Shown here: in pieces, positions 48,541 to 60,900 of the stretch
Layout of the letters: every line of letters begins with the position of its first letter
Numbering within the stretch: position 1 is the first letter of the stretch
Origin: Steinernema hermaphroditum
Taxonomy: Eukaryota; Nematoda; Chromadorea; Rhabditida; Steinernematidae
Assembly (NCBI GenBank): GCA_030435675.1
Contig: CM059625.1
Location: 3,844,001-3,908,000 of the forward strand
Direction: 5' to 3'
Length of the DNA: 64,000 nt
Program-made: the position numbers and the translations under genes
Notes under the pieces: model-generated
Seen by the model: only the letters and a program-made list of their open reading frames with translations
What the model was told of the DNA's origin: nothing
The model's database searches: none

Positions 48541-48635
48541 TCAGCTGAGCATGCTTCCGTCACATCTGGCGTGTAATCCTTAGTTATTTTTGGAATAGCC
48601 GGCTGAAATCTCTTGGCACCGAGAGTATTTGTAGA
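48541..48635. repeat. Direct repeat copy 2 (partner at 48113)
   Basis: Same orientation and spacing of shared words as 48113-48207, beginning AGCTGAGCATGCTTCCGTCA and ending GCACCGAGAGTATTTGT. The spacing between copies is 428 bases. Confidence 0.7.
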
Positions 48636-50140
48636 TTTACTTTTCGTATCCACGAAAACAACGCGCGTTCGCGGAAAATAGCTCCTCCTCACCTGTTCTG
48701 CTCACCTGAATCCTGACATTTTTCCTACTGGCGTCCCACATCATGCGCGGTTCTAAAAGATCATATGTTCAGTAATCGCTAATTGCCTGGTGACAGTTAA
48801 AAAATGAAAGAGGAAGTTGGTTTTTAGCTTGGTTGTAATTAGTTATCCATCCTACTAGAAGCTCTGTCCGTTTGGTTACTTCTTCCCTAATGACTTAGTC
48901 AACCGAAAGTACCATTTTCTTGTTTCATGTCCAGTCTTTGTTCTCACTTTCACAGTGATTATGGGAAGTTATAATCACATGAATTTTGTTTTGTTGATAT
49001 TGAGGGTCAACAATGCTTCTAGGACAATATAATTAACGATGTTTACGGATTATGGAGTAGGCGCCTCCTCAAATGTCCTGTAGTCTAATTGTCTGTTAAG
49101 TGTTTCTCAATCTTGATTTTGGTATGCCGCCTGTGAAATACCCGTATTCATTTCAAGGATCTTGTTTTATCATAAGCGTCATAACATTGCCACAGGACTG
49201 TCCTTTAAATGCGAGATCAGATTATAATTTGGCATGAGCCCCTGATAACTACTGTACTTTCGAAAGCATATGAAAATTCTCGTAAGTACGGTATTGCTGA
49301 GCTGTACTTTTGATTATTTACACATCAGTCAAGTATAAGATGTGGGACATTTCCTAATAAGATTGTCCACTCGATCCAGTTTGAACATTAGAACATTCAC
49401 GCCTTTCTTTTTGACGATATGCACCGTACTGTATTGTTTGGCGATAACTACAACCACTCATTAGTCTTCTGTTCTTATTGAGTCATGCTTTTAACGTTGG
49501 TGCCACTTAAATGCGAAATTAAATTTACGAAAATTCGATGAACAATTTCTGTGTTCGCATTTTCATTTCCTGGCACCACATTAACCAATTCACAAGGTGT
49601 ACGCGATTCTGTTTTTCGTGACTATATAATGCGTTTTCGAATCTCTAAATGCATACCAAAAGCGCCCCATGTCAGAAGCCAAAATTCCACACGTAGTGCG
49701 CGAGAAAACGCTTACACTGTCTCTTGAAAGAAGGAGTTATAATTGCTTGTTTACAAGATCATTCCATTCCTTTATTTCCCTATGTTCAGCCTTTATCTTC
49801 GGGCTCTTACTCGCACCACCCGCGCCTTCCGTGAGCAACGCCAATTTCGTGCTAATTAGCGTTCGAGTTTACACTCACGCATCATGATCGCTATCTCCGC
49901 AAACAACTCGTGAGTTCCTTGTGATGGCGCGAGAAGGTGTCAATGTTATTTTCACTCATCACTGTCACTTATCATGTGATTCAAGATCCTTCGTTCAACC
50001 AGATTACGGTCGGTATCTGCGCTCCACATCGCCCAACAAATTGAGTTTGAAATGGGGGATCGGCAATCGGACTAATGAAACAATAATTGAAGCCATACAA
50101 TATAGCAAATGCGTTCACTTGGTCCAATTATAGAAGCACG

Positions 50141-51492
50141 ATGTGCTGTTTGATGCTGCTTTGTAGCTGCCAGCCAAAGGTTTGATTCGTGTAAACAACG
50201 CAAAAAGTGTTATAAGAAGATAATTATAGCGAATCGGCGCGATTGTTTTCGTGACGGAGGTGTCCAAATTGGTGTTCGTCACATGCGGGCTGGTCACTTC
50301 GTCGTCGAGGTAGGTTCTTGTGCATGTATTTGAAAAACTACTGTGTACAGAAGATTGAACTCCATCAATAAACTTATACGATATTAACTGCAGCTTTTTT
50401 CCATTAATTCTGCTAAGATCGTGTAGCTTTATGCTTCGTAGAATCCATGTCGATAGAGTCGCTTTTTTATTTCATAAAAAAGCATTTTAACAAAAAAACT
50501 GCGCCATAATGCGAGCCTTCTATGCGCTAGAGTCCCGGTAGCCATGCGGGTCGCAAAACACCAATAGCCTGCCGACAAGAAGATACTATAGGCCTAACAG
50601 CCCTTCAGAGAGACACCATAGCCGGCAAGATTGGTGGTCTTAGAATCATTTTCATTCAAATCGCTCCCAATAAACCGGTGGCCCATCGGCCTCGAATATG
50701 CAGCACCAAAGAACCGGCCGCTTAGCTCGGATCTTCATGGCTCCACCTGATATGAAATATTGGTTAAACCCGGTTTTCTTTACATGAATCTTATGCGATG
50801 ATGTATTTTACGACAAGCAGCTTTGGACTTCAGTCTTTAGATATACGGATGAATTCAATTAGACGTCCTCTTAGCAGCAATTAGCACGTAATAACTACAT
50901 TTCCATATCACACGTCTCGGCGCTATAAATAAATCTAATTTCAGATATACGGAGGAAATGTTCACTCCGACCGACGACCTGTGGAACACATTGATATATC
51001 TAGCGTTTTGGATGATCATTTCGTTAGGGGTTGGCACTTTACTGATCGGAATTGTCTACGAGCACAGCGCCTTCTTGATTCCGACATTGATCTCACAGGT
51101 GACTAGCCACGAAAGATGAATTTTATAAGTTGAAATTACAGACCTTAACAATAGTAGCTCTACTTCTACTGCCTTACCTCCGCGACGTATGGGTCATCTC
51201 CAGCTGCATGGCCGCTTTTGCACAATTACTCGTTGTCATCATGTTTCTCGTCTGTTATGTGGACATCGCTGAACTGGAAAAAAATGCCGCCAACTGGGAC
51301 GAACGACAAGATGGCTTTACCAGCCAACCGACAACCATAAATGGACGCGTCTTCGGTACGAAACTGTACAGAACTGACAGAGCTAATAGACGAATCATAC
51401 TGCCTATCATGCCGTTACAGAAGTTGAACGAATTGGATGAAGGACCTATTTGTAATAGTTATCCAGATGTGGTCTTTGCTGACGGTGTTTAG
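50141..51492 (+). CDS. LAPTM-like four-span membrane protein
   Basis: Four exons join in phase: 50141-50179, 50230-50309, 50945-51098 and 51142-51492 (207 residues). The protein starts MCCLMLLCSCQPKRIGAIVF: a cysteine cluster followed at once by the first membrane span, as in lysosome-associated LAPTM4/5. Spans lie at about 15-35, 50-75 (LIYLAFWMIISLGVGTLLIG), 83-105 (IPTLISQTLTIVALLLL) and 110-135 (SCMAAFAQLLVVIMFLVCYV). The A-x-x-I-P-x-x-x-x-Q pattern before span three resembles LAPTM4 (WIIPFFCYQ). The cytoplasmic tail is about 70 residues and has NSYPDVV, not the PY or YxxPhi sorting motifs I would expect. LAPTM proteins sit in late endosomes and lysosomes and affect transporter and receptor sorting. 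The first exon (13 codons) is assigned by phase and the Cys motif, and is the least certain part. Confidence 0.6.
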
Positions 51493-51942
51493 AGATAACG
51501 TGCTGAGTGTTTTTGAGTGTTGTATAAAATACAGAACGTTACTCTTACGGTTAAAATACGCCCTGTGCTGCCTAACTCGATGTTTTCTTTGAAGGCACAT
51601 GCATTCATCATCGATCATTCATCAATGTAAATGGTGACCGGAATCCATGCGACAAATGCCATAACAGCAAACGCTTTTTAGACTATGCAAATTCTAAAAT
51701 CTACACTTCATACAGAAAGGATTACTACTAGAAAGCCAATCTCAGGACGGTGTCACTGTTACTTGCGGGGCAATTGTAATACTCAGACCAAAACACTATG
51801 TGATTTGAATGGAAGTATGAACATGAGAAGAAAAAGTCATTTGCGTGTTCTGGTACCAGTGCTTAAACATACTTTCGCTTGCATGGGCTCCTATTTCATT
51901 GCTGTTTTCGGTTCAGGGCTGGGTAGCTAACACATTTCGGGA

Positions 51943-52301
51943 TCAGGCATTTACGGTTCCCGTTGAACCGACTATGTTGCACCAAGCTGGAAGCCGCTCA
52001 TTAATTGCAGCAGTCCACAAGCGCTGGGTTCTTACAGTCTCCACAATGTCATCTCTCCAGCGTATCTTTGGTTGTCCTAAAGGTCTCCTTGTTGGTGGCC
52101 TCCACTCTGAATTCAAAGTGGACAAGTTGTGGCGGAGAGCGGTTCGGCGTATTCTGCGCGAACATTCACTTCCTCTCGGTAGCTAGGCCAAAAGTGTTTC
52201 AGGTGCACACAAGGTCCCAGAAGGCCTGGAACACCAGGGAGCCGTAGTTCCACCGTCTCGCCAAAAAGCCCGTCACGACCGCCCGACTCTACCCGCGCCA
52301 T
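51943..52301 (-). mobile_element. Remnant of a non-LTR retrotransposon 3' end
   Basis: On the minus strand, codons at 52125-51943 read RRPLGQPKIRWRDDIVETV, then W..AA.NR-like words. The (R)GxPxxRWxDDI pattern is typical of the C-terminal end of LINE-type reverse transcriptase proteins. The overlapping frame at 52301-52113 contains GETVELRLPGVPGLLG, also found at 18.07 kb. No reverse-transcriptase core (YxDD) or endonuclease domain is nearby, so the copy is truncated and dead. Confidence 0.55.
52215..52264 (-). repeat. 50-bp block shared with 18.07 kb
   Basis: Inverted relative to the 18072-18121 copy, with three mismatches in 50 bases. It lies inside the LINE remnant, which suggests that the 18 kb copy is a further fragment of the same family. 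Confidence 0.6.
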
Positions 52302-52738
52302 CAGAGAAGCCGAAGAAGCGTTGCAACTCCGAAGTCCACACCGCCAGCCGAACCGAAGATGACTCTCCGCTCCGTTGGCTCTGCTCCACCGCTATTCCAC
52401 TTCCGGAATCAACTCTTCACGACTTCGACGCCCGCGCAAACTAATGGGAACGCAGCATTCTATTCGGATTCGTCTGCTCCACCGAAATCAGAAAAAATCA
52501 GCGACCACGGTCTGACTCTGTTCTTCTTTGTGCATATATGAGACGTCCTGCACGGCGTAAGCCGTTGATTCGGGAAGATAAATCGTGTAAAATCGTGTAA
52601 AAAACAAGGTTTAGATCAAAGCAGTATTTATTTATATTGCGTGTGTGGATACATTAAGTGAAACCGGTATTCAAAGTAACGCGTTAAGCACGGAACAATG
52701 ATATCTGCGACTCTCTAAATAGTCATATATTGCACGGA

Positions 52739-55700
52739 CTATACAGACGATGCATCATACCCTGGCCTCACATTTGCTGTGTACTCGATGTAAGGCCCAT
52801 TGTCATACATCCGTCGTTTTTCGAAGTAGCGCTTAGTGGCATAGGCAACTCCAAGGCAGCAGCCCACAAATATCAACATGAAGAAGAGGGCTAGAACACG
52901 GCCACCTGATCCGCTTTCAACTGGTGGGCTTTCCGTGGGGTTGGCTTCTTCAACGGATCAGATATAAACATTCTTTAACGAACGAAAATTACCAGCCGTG
53001 TAGAGCATTTTAAAGCCACGCGCTCGAATGCTCACGTCCGTCTCAAACATGATTGCCATCTCGTGTCGGGTCGACGTGAAGAGGTAGTCATACGTAGCAA
53101 TGCCCGATATTCTAAAAATGATGTACAACTGGGGGAAGTAGGAGGTTCGTGGTACAGTTCGATATGGTTTCCGGTGGTGTCATTGCCGTCGAAAAGTCCA
53201 AGAAAGTCCTGGCCAAATTCAGTTTCCACGTCAGTTAAGTTGACCACGATGTGGTAACCCTATATAAATGTGCTGGTACATCAGAGAGCAGTGTTTAATA
53301 ATGATCGTTTTAGCCTATGATAAATCAGACCTTTGCTGTGTAGAGAAGCCAGGTGCATGAGATATCGTTACAGTAGTCCTGCGTTCCATAATCGGGCGAT
53401 GTCAACTCACGCCACTCACCAGGAACTGCTTCCCGCGCTACATCACCACATTTGCATTCTAAAAACCTACATTGTGAGAGCAATACACAGGATCGCATTA
53501 CCTTCGACCCACTCGTACCGGTATCTGAGCATTCTGTCCATGTCGTGATCCGGCTCATCATCAGACGCCGTCTCGCGATGATACCATACGTAGATAGGTT
53601 CTTTCGATTCTCTCTGGCTTACCCTTGTACTGCTGAACTCGAAGCTCTTGCGGCCGAAGTCTTCTCCATCGTTAATGTCATTCATCGTCAACCTTAATTT
53701 TAAAGAATATCAACTTAGCGGAAACAAGTCACCTGTAGACATCACTGTTACGCTGCACATTCTGCCCATAGGAGACTTCAACAAACTCCTCGGGCCCGTA
53801 AATTTTGTACTCTACTACGAGAATAAATCTATGAGCCTGCAATGCTCGTCTATAATATGATCAAAGTGTGTAAACCAACAGCTGATGATGTTCTCGGAGG
53901 GTCGAAACGCCAGAAGCGATCGACGAATCTGCACTCTCCCTCGAACATTTCTTCTCGGATCGTTTTCTGACCAATCGAAGCCGGAAGGGCGTGTGGTTGC
54001 TCGTCAGCACACGGACAGCCTAAAGATAGTATAAAGACCTTTTGCACCAAAATAGTATATCTACCGTTTGTTTCCATTTGTTCGATATTCAACTGGTATC
54101 CGCGGTCAGTAATAGAGTGATCCGTAATAGTCCTAATGCTGAACTTCGAGTCCTTTGTGCACACCGCGAAGTAGCGAATGTTTTTTGCTACGCTCGAGAG
54201 TCTGAAGAAGATCGGAGAAAAATCAAAAACGGAGTAATGAGAAAACCAGCTCCTCCACACGAATAAAACCGCTAAAACTGTTGAGTAGAAGCACTACCCC
54301 TCTACTAGACATTCTTTCCAACGCTCTGGAGCGTTATGGAAATAAATTTCTAATGGCTCTTCTTATTTTGACGCCAATTTAGATGCGCAGCCTGATCAGA
54401 CAGGTACGATCGATTGTCCTTTGTTCTCTGTACACTACGCCATGGCCCATCCCGATCGGATCGCCTTTAGCTTTCGAAGATTCCCATGTCAGACTTTTTT
54501 ATGCCGCTTTTTGGACATCGACGATAACCATCGTACCTGATAACTTCTTGTGGCTCCTTTATGGCGATGTAGTCGGCTGTAGCTTCCATAGAAAAGTTGA
54601 CAATTTTTATTTTGAAGTGCTGCGAGGCACACTTCGGATTCTGGCTGATGGTAGCTTCGCAATTCAGGTTGTCGCAGTATTCCACGGGATATCCAGGAGA
54701 GGAAAGGGTTATGTTTGTCTTTCCTGCGCATTTATCAATGACAAACGGACCGGTAGGACAGGAACAAGCTTGAACGTTCGCATGGTTAATTACAATGGTT
54801 TGGTGTACTTACGACTTTGAACCTTTTTGTAGCGGATGCTGTAGTAGGGTAGTGGTACCGCAATGTCGGTGAAAGTAATCAGAATGCTGATAGAGTTCGA
54901 TCGGGAAACCACCTCAAATGGTTGATCTTGTTGATGTGCGAAACCATGAATGCTACGCGAAATGCTAATATCTCTGATAATGGACACCCACTCACTCCTT
55001 GAGAACAGGGAAGTTCTTGCGTCGAAAGTCGAAGTTCTCCGTCTCAAATATCTTCAGATTCGTATTGGTCGCCACGGAGTCAACGTTTAACTGGATAGAC
55101 TGTGTGGAATTGATGCGGATGACGCAGGAGTAGTAGCGGCTAACAGGTAGTGGTAAGGTAGCTGATTCGTCCTTCGCCTCCACGTACGGCGTCGGGCAAG
55201 GTGTATGGTGCTTGCTGCCTGAAATTTAATTTATCGACGCCGAAACTGGAGTCACTTCAGGCCTGTTCTGAAGCGTACGAAGCTGATCTTGAATCCGGCG
55301 AAGCTGCTCTCCGAGCTGTCCGAAACGAACATGAATCGGAATCCACCGCCGACGGACGACACAAAGGCCGTGCGTACCAGCTCAGTTCCACTCAATCTGG
55401 AATGTGTTGTTTGAAAACGATGCGCTCAGATACTGCGTCTTCAATGGGGAGCTTTCCAAGGCTCAATGAAAGATTACCGCTTATAAAAAAACTAGTATTG
55501 GTTCAAGGTGCCTATCTTTCTATTTGGATGTGCTTCATTGTAGCAACATAAGTACCCACTTACATTTCTTGCCGAATAGCCTTCCGAGATCCATTGACTA
55601 TGACCAGCTGCGAGATCTCGACGTAGTCATGTACTTCCTCCGTAGCAAAGTGCTCAACATTGACAGACACAGCTGAATCGGGTTTTGGTTCGATCTAAAA

Positions 55701-55921
55701 CCACTTATTGCTAGAATTCCTATGATAACGCCTACTTCGTAGATACATCGCAGACCGTCGCAGTACGACCGAGGAAATCCCGGACTTTTGAACTCTCCTC
55801 TCCTCAGATCGGCACTGAAGCTTTCGCTTCGCGAACAAGCACATCTCGAAGCGAAGGTCGTTTCTACGGTGAGACTTAGAACAAAGAGCAAATGTAGCAG
55901 GCACACCGGCTTCCACCGCAT
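52739..55921 (-). CDS. Multi-CUB type I membrane protein
   Basis: Fourteen minus-strand exons join in phase: 55921-55736, 55694-55564, 55396-55256, 55214-54996, 54952-54813, 54768-54537, 54201-54065, 54019-53880, 53836-53733, 53692-53502, 53458-53331, 53259-53156, 53111-52993 and 52947-52739 (726 residues). A signal peptide opens it ([18 protein letters not shown]). About five CUB or CUB-like domains follow, each opening with a C.C or cysteine-rich start ([36 protein letters not shown]) and ending in GFK.SF, YYSIRYK or GFKMLY. CUB5 has [10 protein letters not shown] and MAIMFETD, the standard core. One span ([20 protein letters not shown]) and a short basic cytoplasmic tail ending SSV complete it. 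CUB domains are extracellular protein-binding modules, so a surface receptor or co-receptor is likely. I cannot name the orthologue. Exon 4 uses the second of two nearby AGs (CAGGCAG), as phase requires. Confidence 0.8.
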
Positions 55922-57931
55922 TTTGTTTACAGGATGCGTTCGACTGGAGGAAGCTTCTCGTCGAGTCGACTTTTCAGCAAGGTGTCAAATATCTGTGATT
56001 TCGCTGTTTATCAACAATCAACAATACTGTCACCAATGGGTGGCCGAAAAATTGCGGTGACAAAAATCTTCCCTGAATAGCTGGATTATAAACAAAGAAC
56101 TGTTTCACAGAAAACAATTGCCTTCTGTGCTGGAAACAGTCAAAGTGTAAAGTTTTCAACATACCCACAGCGATTTTTTTTGCATCAAAGACATAACATA
56201 TTTTATAAGCGCGGGCTTCCAAGTGGCGAAGAGGCTTATTCCGTTTGACCCATAACATGCCCATGTGAATGAAATTTTGGCAAGGAGAGTTGTTTAAAGT
56301 ACTATATGGTTTGGGCTTATTGATACCAAGCAAATGCGTCCTCATCCTTGTATAACCACTTTGTTGTTTTTTCCAAATAAGTGCAATTTGTTTTGCCCTG
56401 AAAATCGAAAACAGAAAGCTGAGCGCATCGGTCAAGATGATTATTTAAGACACTTGACTCCGAAGGTAGTAACACGAAATACTTAGCAACACCCTCATAT
56501 TTCGTTGATTTCTTCAAGTTGGTTCGAAAATGTTATTAGACATCGGTGGGTTCCCCAAACGGTTCGTGGTGAGTTGTGGTTCCTTGTAGCTATAGAATCT
56601 ATAGACTAAAATAGAGGAATGCATACCACGTCTGACGTTTTTGGCCCGATCCGTCTGACGCTTTAAGTCCTCCTATCTTTTTGACAACATATGAGCACTA
56701 AATCATCATCCTTTATTTTCATTTGGTTTTGGACAAAGTACATGTTGATCAAGGTGATTAGAATCATGAAAAGTGTACCTAAAACAGTTGGATGGGCGAC
56801 AGTACCTTATTTAGCTATTTATGTGGCACGAAGATGTTGGTGCTGAATTCCGCGTTTCGAGCTGATTAAGAATGTTCGGAATGCTCGTATACTGTTTGCG
56901 TATCGTAGTAGAGCGATGGTTCAGCACAGGGATGCGCTATTTCTCAATGTCAGATCGAATCAGGGGCGCGAAGCCACTATTTCAAATGGACATTCAACAT
57001 AGGTTTTTTCTGTTCTCATTGGCTTGTATAGAAAAGTGCAGCGGTTATGTCGTTATAACTTTAAATTCCATGCGATACCATCTACTGTAGCAGCTAGTGG
57101 AATACTACTGAACACCTGTCAGTTCCCATGTTTTACAACACCATTTCAGGTGCGTGGGTACCGGAAGGGGCACTTGATCATTCCACTTCTTTTCCTCCAA
57201 ATAATAGACCAGTAAGTTACATTCATGACGTCATACTATCTTCAGGGTGTTAAGCTCTTTTGTGAACGTTAACCATAAAATTTTCAGACTTAAATTGACC
57301 AAAATGGTCAATTCTTATTCCGCATTATAGCTCTGTGGGTTCTGTTCGTAACACTTTAAGTCTTTATATGATAAAAGTTAACGTCGCCCATTGACATCCG
57401 ACCGTTTATCATCAGTTCCCTTCTCGGCCCTAATCCTCTTAATTTATTTTTGGACCGATCGACATTTTTGATCTTTCACGACTGCAGACGCGAACCTAAT
57501 CGATGATCGCCTTGGACAGAGTACACCGTCGAACATGATCTTCCCCTATTGTTGCCTTTCTCGACTTCCTCGCGCCAGTTATCATGAACAAACTGGTCAA
57601 ATAGTGTCATATGTTTTTCCCCTTTTATCATCTTTCTGAGCACATGGGCCGACCTTCGATCGACTGTGCAATTGCAAGTTTTTGCTCCTTTAGCGCGCAT
57701 TAAAGTGCATTAAGAACGATAAAATAAGGCAGCCGGCGATCCCTTCCCTTCCATCTGGCAGTCCAGCAATGGACTTTGAATTGCTGGCGAGGAAGTGGAA
57801 GTGATAAGAACGTTGGCACACGCCAGCTTGTGACGTTTGGCGAGTGGTGGGGAGCTTCTGTCTAGGTTGATTCCTTAACTGTCCATTGACGTGGTCACGT
57901 GCGCTTTTCAGTAACTGCGACCTGCTCGGCG
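55922..57931. other. Divergent intergenic region, 2.0 kb
   Basis: Lies between the divergent CUB and transporter genes. A 153-codon ATG-started minus-strand frame (55974-56435) is the longest open frame, but it shows no domain, no codon pattern I trust and no homologue that I recognise. Nothing else stands out. Confidence 0.4.
57901..57911 (+). promoter_or_regulatory. Likely spliced-leader acceptor of the sugar transporter
   Basis: GCGCTTTTCAG precedes the ATG by 20 bases, with no matching upstream donor exon. It fits SL trans-splicing. Confidence 0.5.
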
Positions 57932-60900
57932 ATGCGACCTCTCGCCAAGGCAAAGCTGTTGGCTGTTTCAATTTTGATTTCCTACGCGTGCAACTTCCAA
58001 TATGGCTACTCGTCTGTTTATCTCAACACGCCAATCGATAGTTTCAAGGCGTACTTGAATGAGTCATTGGTCCGGAGGGGTAAGTTCGTAAAGACAGATT
58101 TGTTATTGAGTGGTCTGTGATCTGTGAGATGGTAGGTGCCTTTAGGAGTAACGCTTTGCTTCTGTTCGAAAATTTTTGACTAAAGGGTGTAGGTTTTCGG
58201 TGAAAAGCTAAAGAGACGTTTCTGAATAAGTGGTCACAGACTATTCTTTGAACTATAGTCGCAGTAAAGAACTTCCGAAAGAGCAGCTTTTGAGCCACTG
58301 TAAGATGATACAGGATCGTTCGGGTCCGGTGTCCGTATATACCTTTATTCCGTGGGTCAGCCAACGTACAGTACCACAACTGATGCGCAAGTGCTCGGTT
58401 TTGTAGAAAACCATGGGAAACAGAGTGGCATTGAATAGCACAATCATATTGTGACGACCAAGAGCGCCGTTTTACAATAGCATCCGTATTCTTTGCTATC
58501 ACTTCTAACATATTGTCACAAAACATTTCTAAAGTACTGTTCGATTAGGGCCTTGCTTGTACTTCTACATGCGACTGTTAGCTACCAGCTATTCTTTTTC
58601 AGGATGGGACATGACAGAGTCAACTTATTCATGGATGTGGAACCTGATTCTGAACATCTGGTTCGTCGGGTTCTTCTTCGGCGTTTGGATAAGCCCGTTT
58701 CTGAACGACCGTTATGGTCGTAAAGGTAACTGTGGTTCACAAATGTAATAATTTGTAAGCCAAATTTAGTTGGATTCATTGTCATGAACATCCTGAGTCT
58801 CGTGGCTGCAATAGCCCGATACCTAGCGACGCAGTTCTACGTTCCAGAGCTGCTGTTCGCAGGTCGCATCATGGTCTCTGTGGCTACAGCGGTCACATAC
58901 CAATCGCAGATCCTATACCTGCAGGTCGGTGTTTGAGGCGACGTGACAACTTACTAAAGATGGATGTATTTAGGAATGCTCTCCAACAAAACTCCGCGGG
59001 TTTTTGACATTTTTCAGCGAGATCTCCTTTGCGACGATGTGTCTTTTAGGCATGTTTCTAGGGACGAAGAGTATCTTCGGCGACCACATTAACTACCTTC
59101 TCGGAGTTGTAGTGATACCTTGTACGTTTTCTTATCTTATTTGTCACTATTTACAGCGGTTTAGGAGGGTCTAAATACTAGGGATGCACCGGAACGGAAA
59201 CCGGAACGAACCGGAATCAATCAGAAAGTCCGGGGTTCGAATCTGCCTGCGAGCAAAACTTTTTTTATGTCCTTTTTCTGCACGTTTTTCCGCACATTTA
59301 AATTTTTCTTACGTAGAATCAGACAATCAAACAGTTTCCAGAATGTTATGTCAAGAAAATACGAAAATAAAAAAGTTTTGCTCGCGGGTGGATTCGAACC
59401 CCGGACCTTCTGACTGATTCCGGTTCGTTCCGGTTTCCGTTCCGGTGCATCCCTACTAAATACACTTAATCGATCTCAGCTAGTGCACTAAACATGTCAA
59501 CAAAACCCGACCGAAGCTAACGAGTAGCTGTAGGCAATTTGAAATTTTTCTGGAACATTCCGGTCCCACACCAATTGTAAACAACAGCGGACATCCTATC
59601 CAATTTTTTGTGACTGTTTATTCAATTTTTGTGATATCACGTTTCGAAAAAGCGATCCGGTTCCTAGATGACTTGCTTTATTTTCGTGTCGAGTGTCAAA
59701 CTACAAAATAGGAAACAACAAAACCGTGCTTGTCGACCTCCTGACCTAGTGATCTTTAGGTGCCCTGTTCGTTATCGCCCTGTTTCCGATTCCCGAAACG
59801 CCGAAGTTTTTACTCATTGTCAAGTGCGATAAAGTGGCGGCGACCAAATCGATTCAGTTCTTCCAAGGGGCCGATGCTGACGTGGACAGTGTATTAGATG
59901 AAATAGCGAAAGAAGCGGAAGGTGACGCGGAGGCGAAGTCATCGCTGAAAGAGATCTTTACGACACCTTATCTGCGACAGGCTGTCATACTCAGCTGTTT
60001 GACACTACAGGTATGTACAGGCCTGCCACAAATTGATTCAAAACAATCTTTAGAATACGGTAGCCCTCTGGTCACTCCTGTTGTCATCGACCTTTTTCCT
60101 TACGGACGTGAACCTCAATGAAAGCGTTGCACAGTGGTCATCCACATCGATGGCAATGTGCTATACTGTGGGTACAATTTGTGGAGCCGTGTGCATTGAA
60201 AGGTACGTCAGAGGGCACAAAAAATCATGCGGGAAAGCCATGTGCTTGGAGTGATCACTGCTACAAGAGAGCAGCCATTAAATTTATGACAATCAAATAG
60301 GTCAATCCTAACATGTGCTAGAATATAAGTCAAACATCACGATAGGGACGATACTTTATTTGAATTAACTGGAATTTTTTTTACAAAAGTTTCTTATATT
60401 GGGCTGTTAATTTTAAGACGGGTGACCATTGCGACGATTCTTTTACATTTACATAAAACACACAGATTTTAATTGAAGCATTCATGTTTGGAACCTGATA
60501 GCATCAGCCCACTTTGTGGGCAACATTCGGATTCTTCATTCGTAAAATACGCGGGATTTCGATTCAAAAAAACTTTTTTGATCCAATTTTCAATGTGTTT
60601 ATTTTATTGTGAGTAATTTCCCCCGATGTCGTCACTTATGGAATAGTACAGTAAGAAAAGGGAGACTAGTAAGCAGGAATCGCTTAGCTTAGAGTGGAGA
60701 GCCCAGGTCAACGTGAAAACGGTCTCAGGCAGTCGTACTTTTTTGGGAATTCAAAGCTCAGTTTCTTCAAACTCGGCATCTTTTTCCATAACGTATAACT
60801 AAGGCCGTGATATCTAGGTGGATTTATTAGCTGCGGGTGTCAGTGACATGTTTCATGTCCCTATTGCCTGTTATATAACTTATCGAACTGTAAACGTTGG

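Larger units (their letters stand above)
46886..50140. other. Intergenic region, 3.3 kb, repeat-bearing
   Basis: Upstream of the NRPS this holds its promoter. Features: a TTTTTTCCA-type microsatellite at about 47712-47760; a CCGAACCCGG motif at about 47930 flanked by GAGATGCC and GGCATCTC, possibly a degenerate inverted-repeat element; and the direct repeat pair at 48113 and 48541. Open frames are all short and unrecognised. Confidence 0.4.
51493..52738. other. Intergenic region with retroelement remnant
   Basis: Between the convergent LAPTM-like and CUB genes. It contains a LINE 3'-end fragment and the shared 50-bp block (listed separately). The rest shows no gene. Confidence 0.5.

Noticed and set aside
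55974..56435. 153-codon ATG-started minus-strand frame upstream of the CUB gene
   Set aside because: No recognisable domain and no splice support; length alone is not enough.
58044..58526. 160-codon minus-strand frame inside transporter intron 1
   Set aside because: Antisense in an intron and overlapping the end of exon 1; no domain seen.
59225..59250. tRNA gene suggested by a B-box word
   Set aside because: No A box or cloverleaf around it; the word is part of the MITE arm and is mirrored in the other arm.
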